From Megaleporinus macrocephalus (taxonomy: Eukaryota; Chordata; Actinopteri; Characiformes; Anostomidae): a DNA stretch of 64,000 nucleotides. This document shows positions 1 through 64,000 of this stretch, in pieces; the first letter of the stretch is position 1; every line of letters starts with the position of its first letter. Both the position numbers and the translations under genes were made by a program. The notes beneath the pieces were generated by a model, which made no database searches, was not told the DNA's origin, and saw nothing but the letters and a program-made list of their open reading frames with translations. The DNA lies in assembly GCA_021613375.1 (NCBI GenBank), contig CM038719.1, positions 5,992,890 through 6,056,889 on the forward strand, given 5' to 3'.

Positions 1-391
1 AGCTCACTGCACATTAAGCAACATCACAGCCTCCGTTAGACACACCAGCCTGAAAGTGGCAGCAGGCCAGACAGCCAGCTGGTGCTGCCAAGGCCTAAAT
101 GAGCTTAGGCAGCTGTGGTAAGCCTGGCAGCCCATAAGAAACACTGCCAAACGGGAGCCACCAGTGCCGTGGCCTTCTCTGCCCTTTAAGACACCCACGC
201 GGTGTGGGGAACAAGCTTTCCGGACAACTGCAGTCAAGCAAAGGGGATTATGGAAAAGTTTTGTTAGTCTCTTCAGGCCCGGCGTTCATAAAGCATATAT
301 AGTTCAAAGTTCCAGACCTACAGATTCAAAACGTCCAGTCCATGCAGTCTATATATCCACATCACCTATATAAACACCTTTGCACATGACC
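1..391. other. Non-coding, abcc6 intron
   Basis: Upstream end of the intron before exon E1. Short open frames here have no recognisable domain or splice context. I see no exon or RNA gene. Confidence 0.5.
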
Positions 392-2085
392 ACCCATTCA
401 TCTTACAGCAGTTTAGCTCCACCCATTCAACTCACAGCAGTTTAGCTCCACCCATTCAACTCACAGCAGTTTAGCTCCATCCATTCAACTCACAGCAGTT
501 TAGCTCCATCCATTCAACTCACAGCAGTTTAGCTCCATGCATTCAACTCACAGCAGTTTAGCTCCACCCATTCAACTCACAGCAGTTTAGCTCCACCCAT
601 TCATCTTACAGCAGTTTAGCTCCACCCATTCAACTCACAGCAGTTTAGCTCCACCCATTCAACTCACAGCAGTTTAGCTCCATGCATTCAACTCACAGCA
701 GTTTAGCTCCATGCATTCAACTCACAGCAGTTTAGCTCCACCCATTAATCTTACAGCAGTTTAGCTCCACCCATTAATCTTACAGCAGTTTAGCTCCACC
801 CATTCAACTCACAGCAGTTTAGCTCCACCCATTCAACTCACAGCAGTTTAGCTCCACCCATTCAACTCACAGCAGTTTAGCTCCACCCATTCAACTCACA
901 GCAGTTTAGCTCCACCCATTCAACTCACAGCAGTTTAGCTCCATCCATTCAACTCACAGCAGTTTAGCTCCATGCATTCAACTCACAGCAGTTTAGCTCC
1001 ACCCATTAATCTTACAGCAGTTTAGCTCCACCCATTAATCTTACAGCAGTTTAGCTCCACCCATTCAACTCACAGCAGTTTAGCTCCACCCATTCAACTC
1101 ACAGCAGTTTAGCTCCACCCATTCAACTCACAGCAGTTTAGCTCCACCCATTCAACTCACAGCAGTTTAGCTCCACCCATTCATCTTACAGCAGTTTAGC
1201 TCCACCCATTCATCTTGCAGCAGTTTAGCTCCACCTATTCAACTCACAGCAGTTTAGCTCCACCCATTCAACTCACAGCAGTTTAGCTCCACCCATTCAT
1301 CTTACAGCAGTTTAGCTCCACCCATTCAACTCACAGCAGTTTAGCTCCACCCATTCAACTCACAGCAGTTTAGCTCCACCTATTCTTCCTACAGCAGTTT
1401 AGCTCCACGCATTCAACTCACAGCAGTTTAGCTCCACCCATTCAACTCACAGCAGTTTAGCTCCACCCATTCAACTCACAGCAGTTTAGCTCCACCCATT
1501 CAGCCTACAGCAGTTTAGCCCCCAATTTAGCCTACAGCAGTTTAGCCTCCAATTAAGCCTGGAGCAATTTAGCCCCGCCCATTCAGCCTTCAGCTTTTCA
1601 GACACGCCCATTCAGTTCACAGCAGTTTAGCCCCACCCAATAAGCCTGCAGTACCTTAATCCCACCCATTTGCTTACAGCAATTTAGCCCTGCCTAGTAA
1701 GCTTACAGCAATTTAGCCCAGTCCAACAAAGCCTACAGCAGTTTAGCCACACCCATTTAGCTCAGAGCACTTTGGCTCAGCCCATTCAACCTACAGCAGT
1801 TTAGCTCCACCCATTCAACTGACAGCAGTTTGGCCCCACCCATTCAACTGACAGCAGTTTGGCCCCACCCATTCATCTGACAGCTGTTTAGCCCTGACCA
1901 TTCAGCTTTCAGCAGTTTATCCTCGCCCAATAAGCCTACAGCAGTTTAGCTCCGCCCATTCAGCTGACAGCAGTTTAGCCCCACCCATTCAGTCCACAAC
2001 AGTTTAGCCCCACCCATTCAGTCCACAGCAGTTTAGCCCCACCCATTCAGTCTACAGAAGTTTAGCTCCTCCCTTTACACCTACA
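392..2085 (+). repeat. 29-bp minisatellite, family A
   Basis: About 58 units with core CATTCAACTCACAGCAG then TTTAGCTCCAC. Units are nearly uniform up to about 1500 and then increasingly degenerate (CATTCAGCCTACAGCAG, TTTAGCCCC). Variants such as CATTAATCTTACAGC recur in blocks, suggesting block duplication. The same family recurs at 56080-57150 on the other strand. Confidence 0.95.
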
Positions 2086-2129
2086 TCAATTTGGCATTGT
2101 TTTAATATCTTCATTAATACTTTCCTCAG

Positions 2130-33868
<31,739 letters not shown>

Positions 33869-34500
33869 AAGCTCTAGATCTTCATCGTCCAGAGGAGTTT
33901 GTGTCTGCGAAGTCTGTGATAAACACAAATACCAGTGAACTTCACGTGATGGAAAAAGCTTCGGAGTGGAACTGACCCTTTGGTCAGCACGCGGACGCTC
34001 TGCTAAATACAAAGTTTACAAGTGAAGACCGTCCTGCCTTCCAGACGTCCGGCTCTGAAGTGCTTGAAGAAACAGCAGACCTTGTTTAACGAGTTACTGG
34101 AAGAACGAAGAGAACATTTTCTGTAACATTATTCTTCTATAGCGTTTGGTCTGAACAGAGTGAGCGATGCCAGTTCTAAGAGCTCGGTTCTGGGTTCTAC
34201 TTGGTCTCTATTTATATGAGGGGCTCTTAAATAGAACATGAAGTGTGCAGGTGCGTCAGCTCAGCGCTTGTTTCCTCTTTCTACTCATGATTTTGTTGAA
34301 GTTTCTATGAATTCCTCGGTCAGGAACTGCTGGAACAGGGCCGCCCGTTGACCCACCCATTGAAGTATTTAGTTTTTGTTTAATTTAGTGTTTTGTACTG
34401 ACGTTGAAGTGCTCAGCGCTGACCGGGCAGCTGCAGTCGGTCCTGACTGATGCTGTAAATCTTTATAAATTAATATTTATACCGTATCACACGTGTTTTT
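33869..34500 (+). other. abcc6: abcc6 3' UTR, inferred
   Basis: This is unique sequence after the stop codon without exons or arrays. No AATAAA was seen near the stop. The best candidate processing site is the variant hexamer TATAAA at 34464-34469, followed by a GT/T-rich stretch near 34490-34505. Confidence 0.4.
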
Positions 34501-36280
34501 TTGTTTACTTCCTTTCGAAGAAGCTGCACAACTCAAACGTTTGCTTCTTGTGAACAGCAATAATCATAAAAGCAGTGTTTCTTCAGCTCATAGCGTGCTT
34601 GGTGTTATTGTTACGTTGCTGCTCATGTACACATGTACACACATCTGAAACAAACAAACAAACAAACAGAAACGGTATAGTCGCTCTCCATCTCCTAAAC
34701 AGTAACTTTACAGGAGAGGATCTTCACTTTCAATGTAAGTCAATGGAACCAGATTTCTATCCAATCTAGCTTGAAGCATTTCTGTTGGTCCATCATGAAA
34801 TTTTAGCACAACAGCGATCGCTTTCAAATGAAAAAAATAATAAATAATAAAAATAGTTAAAAATGGAGCTACAGGGACTATACACAACATATCATGGCTG
34901 CCCAAAGAATCAACATGCATCTCCAAGATACAGGAGAGGACAAAAACCAAGCATGTAGAATTAGCATGGACATGACGTGTCCCCACCAATATCCAACGAT
35001 AATATCCAACGAGTTTCAACCGAAGTCAGACAAGCTGCTCTTGGAGACTGTAAGAGAACTGACAGTTGGCAGCTTGTCGTCCAGATCATGTTATTTATAG
35101 CTACAGATGATGTTAGCCTGCTGTATCCTGTGTGCCTAGCATCACCAATATAACGATATTATGATGGACTCATTTCATTAGAGCTAGACTTTAAGTGACT
35201 TACACATTTATTTGAAAAAACAGCTCCACCTTCTTCTTTTCTGCTGCCATCTTCACTCGCTTTTCACACCCATGTGTCTCCCACAGAGTCTTGCACAGTG
35301 AGTCTCATATGACTGGAAAGCTTTGCTGATAGTTTTGGCGCTGCTAACAACCAAACGTAGCTACAGAGTCTCACAAGACAGCAGGGAAAGACACAGCCAC
35401 CGGCCATGTGTGTTACGGAGAGGTAGGGCTCGAGTAGAGAACGTGATTTAACCCTTTCTGCGCCTCGAGGTTAATGAGACGTTGACAGATCGGGATTTTT
35501 TTTTTCTTTTTTGGAGGGGATCAAATGATTGGTGGGGACAATTCAGTAATCGCTGGACATTGGTGGGGACACATCACTTCTGTCCATGCTACTCCTATTT
35601 AATGTCAGAGACCTGTTTGAGACGGACCCTTTGTCGACTGCCTACAAAGAAGCAGCAGCGAGAGGAGATCAGGAGTTCAGTATTCCCAGACTTTGCCTTA
35701 TTTGGGAGTCAGGGAGACACATGTGGAAATCCAGACAGACTCAGTACAAGATAAAACAAGTTAAATTAAACACGATGTACAGTCTCTCAAACCCTAGTGA
35801 GTGTGTAAGTAGGCTGTCTAGGTAGCAGCTGTGTAAGTAGCAGTGTTCTCTCCTCATAAAACAGATTACTGAGACGCTCTAGTTAGAGAGAGACTGCGTC
35901 GCTTGTTCCCCCCACTGCAGCACGAGACCGGTGGTTTAGCTGGTTGCTAAGCTACCAGCCAGCATTCAAAACAATAGCCTGAGGCTAAAAATCCGCTAGC
36001 ATAAATGCTAATGTCTGGAGTATAAAGTGTAAATGGTGAAGGACTCGTTACAGAGTTGATAATAAAATACTGTTCTGTGTGATTATATGACCAGAAACAC
36101 ATTAAAACTCCAGAGAGAATCAAAATAACTCCCATTTTAAAACCACTTCACTGCTCCTAGATTAGCCTGTGCTGCATCATGGGATTGTCTTAGCGGCTGA
36201 GGAAGCGTTTGATGTTTTCTTAAAATCAGGTCTAAATAAGGTTCCTCAGTAGAAGCATGTTTAAGGTATGTAAGAATTGG
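34501..36280. other. Intergenic region between the convergent genes
   Basis: Largely unique. A family T end fragment lies at about 34700-34830 (TTCTGTTGGTCCATCATG), and a poly(T)-rich stretch at about 35495-35512. No further gene is recognised; the short open frames are not supported. Confidence 0.45.
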
Positions 36281-36284
36281 GACA

Positions 36285-36370
36285 GTCTACATGTCAGGAG
36301 CGCATACTATTAAGTAAAATGCTGCCTACGTAGGAGCTCAGTAGGATTTGAGACACAGCCGTAGCCTCCG
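36285..36370 (+). mobile_element. Half of the small MITE, family S
   Basis: GTCTACATGTCAGGAGCGCA to CCTACGTAGGAGCTCAGTAG matches the left end of the inverted-repeat element at 59268-59541. The matching right end is not seen here. Confidence 0.6.
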
Positions 36371-36484
36371 GCCTCAGTTCACTTACATACAGAACTAGTG
36401 CTGCTAGAGCTCCTCCGCTGCCAGTCAGAGTTAGACCCAATAGGTCTCGTGCTATATGTAGTAAATGTAAACGTGAAACAGCCC

Positions 36485-37125
36485 ACCAGCACCTCAGTGT
36501 CACTGCAGTGCTGAGAATGACCCACCTCCCTGATAGTATCTGCTATGTGGTGGTCCTGTGGGGGGTTCTGATCATTAAAGAACAGAGTAATAAAGTATAC
36601 AGAGAATCAGATGAACTACAGTCTGTAAGTGGAGCTCCTGTATGGTCAGTGGAGCTGATACAGTGGACAGTGAGTGTAGATAGAAGTCCCACTGGGTCTA
36701 AGAATCGTCCACCAACCAAAACTATCCAGACAGCAGTGTCCTGTGGGCGGCGTCCTGTGTCCACTGATGAAGAACTAGAGGAACACAAACTGTGCAGCTG
36801 CAGATGAGCTACTGTCTCTGACTTTACATCTACAAGGTGGACCAGCAAGTAGTAGGAGTGTCTATTAGAGTGGACAGTGAGTGGACACAGTGTTTAAACA
36901 CTCCAGCAACAAACACTAACACACCACCATATTGTTAGTATCAGTGCAGTGCTGAGAATGACCCACCTACCTAATAGTAGCTGCTATGTGGTGGTCCTGT
37001 GGGGGTCCTGATCATTAAAGAACAGAGTAATAAAGTATACAGAGAATCAGATGAACTACAGTCTGTAAGTGGAGCTCCTGTATAGTCAGTGGAGCTGATA
37101 CAGTGGACAGTGAGTGTGGATATTT
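36485..37125 (-). mobile_element. Family F element, rearranged double copy with unexpanded arms
   Basis: Two right arms (36500-36690 and 36945-37120) with GATCATTAAAGAACAGAGTA and CAGATGAACTACAGTCTGTA, each ending in a single 45-bp unit and GGACAGTGAGTGT, flank one central region. These show the unexpanded state of the arm. Confidence 0.7.
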
Positions 37126-37129
37126 AGGA

Positions 37130-37695
37130 AATGTGCTTATTCTGCTCATAACAGTCAAACACAAAGAATTATTTACAAAAAAAAGTTTATTTTTTTAACT
37201 CTTTACACTTTGATTTCTGAAAGTAAGCACACTTTAAAAACTAGTGCAGGTATATTACAAATATCAAATTATGATCGTACGCATACATACACAAAATATA
37301 AATATGTAACAAATCAGGTATCATCTTTTAAATGCAACAATATATGATTTATACTTCTGTAACAGAGTCGACCGCAGGACTGTCTCACTGACTGGCCTTC
37401 AATGGAGTCCAGAAAGGCTACTTGTATACGCGCTGGCGCACCAGAGTGAGCGGAGAGGTGCGGATGAAAGAAGCACCTCTACACGCTCGATATCGTACAT
37501 TCAGCTGACGCACAGACACACACGGACCACCTACGCTGACCGGTGTGCTCTGATTTGGATGTAGAGCCTAAGAAGTCGCTAGTCACCTACGTGTACCTGT
37601 CTGAGCGTAATCAGACTCCTGCAGTGAAGACAGAGAGAGATATACGTTCTGTGTAGAACTCAAACAACTCAAGTCAGTTAGAATAAATAAAAACA
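37130..37695. other. Intergenic or distal 3' UTR sequence
   Basis: It contains the candidate minus-strand AATAAA near 37183-37188. No gene recognised. Confidence 0.35.
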
Positions 37696-39733
37696 GAGTC
37701 AACCAGTAAAAGGAGTGAGGTGGGAAAGGAGCAAATAAGTAAGGAGGGAGACGGGAAAGGAGTAAATAGGAGTGAGACGGGAAAGATGTAAACAAACAAG
37801 AAGTGAGACAGGAAAGGAGTAAAATAGGAGTGATATGGGATAGGAGTAAAATAGGAGTGAGACGGATAAGGAGTAAACAAACAAGGAGCGACACAGGTAC
37901 GGAGTTAAATAGGAGTGAGATGGGAAAGGAGTAAAATTGGAGTGAGACAAGAAAGGTGTAAACGAATTAGGAGCGAGACAGGCTAGGAGTAAAATAGGAG
38001 TGAGACGAGAAAGGAGTACATGAATAAGGATTGAGACGAGATAGGAAGAAAATGGGAGTGAGACGGGAAAGGAGTGACACAGGTACAGAGTAAAATAGGA
38101 GTGAGATGGGAAAGGAGTAAAATAGGAGTGAGACGGATAAGGAGAAAATAAATATGGATTGAGACAGGATACAAATAAAATAGGAGTGAGACAAGAAAGG
38201 AGTAAAATAGGAGTGAGATGGGAAGGGAGTAAAATAGGAGTGAGACGGATAAGGAGAAAATAAATAAGGATTGAGACAGGATACGAAAAAATAGGAGTGA
38301 GACGGGAAAGGAGTAAACAAACAAGGAGCGACACAGGTACGGAGTAAAATAGGAGTGAGACAAGAAAGGAGTAAAATAGGAGTGAGATGGGAAAGGAACA
38401 ATATTTGAAAGGAGTAAAATAGGAGTGAGATGGCAAAGGAACAATATTTGAAAGGAGTAAAATAGGAGTGAGATGGGAAAGGAACAATATTTGAAAGGAG
38501 TGATACAGGAAAGGAGTGAGAGTACAAAACAAATTGGTGAATACATTCATAATGAGGGGGAGGAGCCTCCAGATCTGGAGTGCGTTTAGAACGATGAGGA
38601 TTTGGCGGTTTTAGTGCTCGGAGAGCTGAAGAACCCGAGACCATCACCTGCACACCGAGACGAGAGAACACCACACAGCTGCACACTCAGAACAGTAACA
38701 GTACCGGTCTCTAGGAGACGGAGTCACTCTCCACTGTTCTTAACTTTCTCAACACCAACAAAGTACTTATACTACTTATCAGAATGAATACCATCATCAT
38801 CATCAATATCATAATTATTATTATTAGTATTATTATGAGTATTAGTAATAGTAGTTTAAACACAAACTAAATTAAAGAGTAGTAACAGTCTGGTCTTTAC
38901 ACCCCTGTACCAGTACAGTACCAGGGATTACTCCCATTCCCAGTACTGGATTTCATTATAATGTAATGATAGAAACTGGTTGAACAGGTATGTGGTTTAA
39001 ATGTATGTAGCTGGTCATGTGATCAGAGGTGTCAGATAAACAGAGTGTGATGAATAAAGCGTCAGCAGCTTTACAGTGATGGTCTGAGGTCTCCCATATA
39101 AACCCTTCAACTCAATTCCTGGTTTCTTATCATTTCTGAGAACTAGGCGGGGTCAGTACCGTCTTTGGCTCGGGTCCAGGCCCTGCTGGCTGTGTTTAGT
39201 GGACAGTGCCGAGGGAGGTAGGCCGGGCAGCGGCGGTCAAACCTCGCTCGCCGCACCGACAGCACTAACATTGCACCATGAGAGAGATTTACATACATTT
39301 ATATTTATATATTTGTTTCTAACCACACGGACATAGTCGATTACATCTCCTATTTATAACCACAGCGTGGCTGGCAAGTCTGACTCGCGGTGAGGCATCT
39401 TTCAAATAAAAACAAAACAAACAAACAAACAAACAAACGCATCAAAGCGTGTATATTAAGAAATCAAGCTTATGTTTTTTTTCTTGCTTTCAAAAAAACA
39501 TCGTGTTGGCATTAAGCGCTGGAGGTACGGACTCCGAGTCGCTCCCGCCCTGCAGTGACACGCTACAGTAACAGCTACTCCAGCAGCAAGAGGGGGAGGA
39601 GTCAGGGGCAACAAAAGAAAACAAAAAAAGTTTTGGGCTGTCAATCAAGGGTTGCCAGGGGTTACCACCACTCAGGCTTCACCCTCAGCTGTGTTCCAGA
39701 AAGAGGACCTTCAGCGTCGGCTTGTTTTTGTAA
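37183..39733 (-). other. abcc1: abcc1 3' UTR and flank, extent uncertain
   Basis: Downstream of the abcc1 stop in transcript sense there is about 1.2 kb of unique sequence, then a purine-rich 27-bp array (37700-38540). A minus-strand AATAAA (TTTATT at about 37183-37188) is a possible distal poly(A) signal; a TATAAA variant near 39347 is a closer alternative. How far the transcript runs cannot be told from sequence. Confidence 0.3.
37700..38540 (-). repeat. Purine-rich 27-bp-type minisatellite (GGAGTGAGACGGGAAAGGAG)
   Basis: Variable units of 27-40 bp: GGAGTAAAATAGGAGTGAGA with GGGAAAGGAGTAAAC and ACAAGGAGCGACACAGGTA. Strong purine bias on the + strand. Several overlapping minus-strand frames are by-products. 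It lies 3' of both genes. Confidence 0.88.
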
Positions 39734-63106
<23,373 letters not shown>

Positions 63107-63184
63107 TCAACTAACTAAACTCTATCATCCAATCAGGTATCGGAACTGAGACTTCACAGCTAACTAGTAAAGTGTCCAGTAACT

Positions 63185-64000
63185 AATATAAACGATAACT
63201 TCATTATTTACTAAGAATCATTCGGTATCCAGTAGGAATCATTCAGTATCCACTAGGAATCATTCAGTATCCACTAGGAATCAATCAGTATCTACTAGGA
63301 ATCATTCAGTATCTACTAGGAATCAATCAGTATCTACTAGGAATCAATCAGTATCTACTAGGAATCATTCAGTATCCACTAGGAATCATTCAGTATCCAC
63401 TAGGAATCATTCAGTATCCACTAGGAATCATTCGGTATCCAGTAGGAATCATTCAGTATCCACTAGGAATCATTCAGTATCCACTAGGAATCATTCAGTA
63501 TCCACTAGGAATCATTCGGTATCCACTAGGAATCATTCAGTATCCACTAGGAATCATTCAGTATCCACTAGGAATCATTCGGTATCCACTAGGAATCATT
63601 CGGTATCCACTAGGAATCATTCGGTATCCACTGTAAACTGTTCAGTATCCACTGTAAATTGTTCAATATCCACTAGGAATCATTCAGTATCCACTAGGAA
63701 TCATTCGGTATCCACTAGGAATCATTCAGTATCCACTAGGAATCATTCAGTATCCACTAGGAATCATTCAGTATCCACTACGAATCATTCGGTATCCACT
63801 AGGAATCAATCAGTATCCACTAGGAATCAATCAGTATCCACTAGGAATCATTCAGTATCCACTAGGAATCAATCAGTATCTACTAGGAATCATTCAGTAT
63901 CTACTAGGAATCAATCAGTATCTACTAGGAATCATTCAGTATCCACTACGAATCAATCAGTATCTACTAGGAATCATTCAGTATCTACTGTAAAATAATT
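63185..64000 (+). repeat. 21-bp minisatellite (AATCATTCAGTATCCACTAG)
   Basis: About 38 units running off the window edge. It is related to the arrays at 27890-29512 and 31205-31908 but lies in abcc1, in the intron 5' of X1, so in the opposite sense relative to transcription. Confidence 0.94.

Noticed and set aside
392..2085. CRISPR-like direct repeats
   Set aside because: Units abut without unique spacers and the sequence is vertebrate. It is a minisatellite.
1..2129. A further abcc6 exon upstream of E1
   Set aside because: The short open frames at the left edge have no ABCC similarity and no paired splice sites. The rest is the 29-bp array.

Overview
The window is a piece of a vertebrate nuclear genome, almost certainly a teleost fish. 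Coding exons are short, have consensus GT-AG borders and lie in long introns. The dispersed repeats are fish-typical: Tc1-like transposons, a tRNA-headed SINE and inverted-repeat MITEs. A characiform or other otophysan fish is possible, but I cannot fix the order from the sequence.

Two full-size ABC transporter genes of subfamily C face each other tail to tail. On the + strand, 23 exons between 2130 and 33868 encode the C-terminal about 1170 residues of an ABCC6 (MRP6) orthologue: TMD1 from its middle, NBD1, linker, TMD2 and NBD2, ending in a stop codon. Its first exons lie to the left of the window. On the - strand, 14 exons between 62923 and 39734 encode the C-terminal about 754 residues of an ABCC1 (MRP1) orthologue, from the NBD1 signature motif to the stop. 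Its 5' half lies to the right. The convergent ABCC6/ABCC1 pair matches the arrangement on human 16p13.1. All exons join in frame without internal stops, so both genes look functional. From the linker onward the two genes have identical exon lengths (208, 311, 200, 127, 102, 147, 159, 167, 195, 109). The 167-bp and 195-bp NBD2 exons are nearly identical in DNA (361 of 362 bases), together with short intron flanks. All other exons are clearly diverged, which points to recent gene conversion.

The rest is unusually rich in minisatellites. More than twenty tandem arrays, with periods from 12 bp to about 76 bp, occupy about 25-27 kb, roughly 40% of the window. Most long introns carry an array that often stops only 25-60 bp from a splice site. 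Layout: 392-2085 a 29-bp array; 2130-16990 ABCC6 TMD1 to linker exons among arrays of 33-43, 42, 38, 76, 21, 37 and 16 bp; 17013-26505 linker to TMD2 exons, Tc1 remains, and a long inverted-repeat element with 45-bp arrays; 26820-33868 a further inverted-repeat element and the TMD2/NBD2 exons with 21-bp and 31-bp arrays; 33869-39733 the shared 3' region; 39734-51665 ABCC1 NBD2 and TMD2 exons with CA, CT and CCAT tracts and two SINEs whose heads are amplified into 20-bp arrays; 51666-62923 ABCC1 linker and NBD1 exons with a 2.7-kb array of 22-bp CCAAT-bearing units, a 29-bp array and a Tc1-like element; 63170-64000 a 21-bp array.

Both genes encode membrane ATP-driven exporters. ABCC1 is known for efflux of glutathione and glucuronide conjugates and leukotriene C4; ABCC6 for ATP-release-linked control of mineralisation. 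These functions come from the families, not from this sequence.
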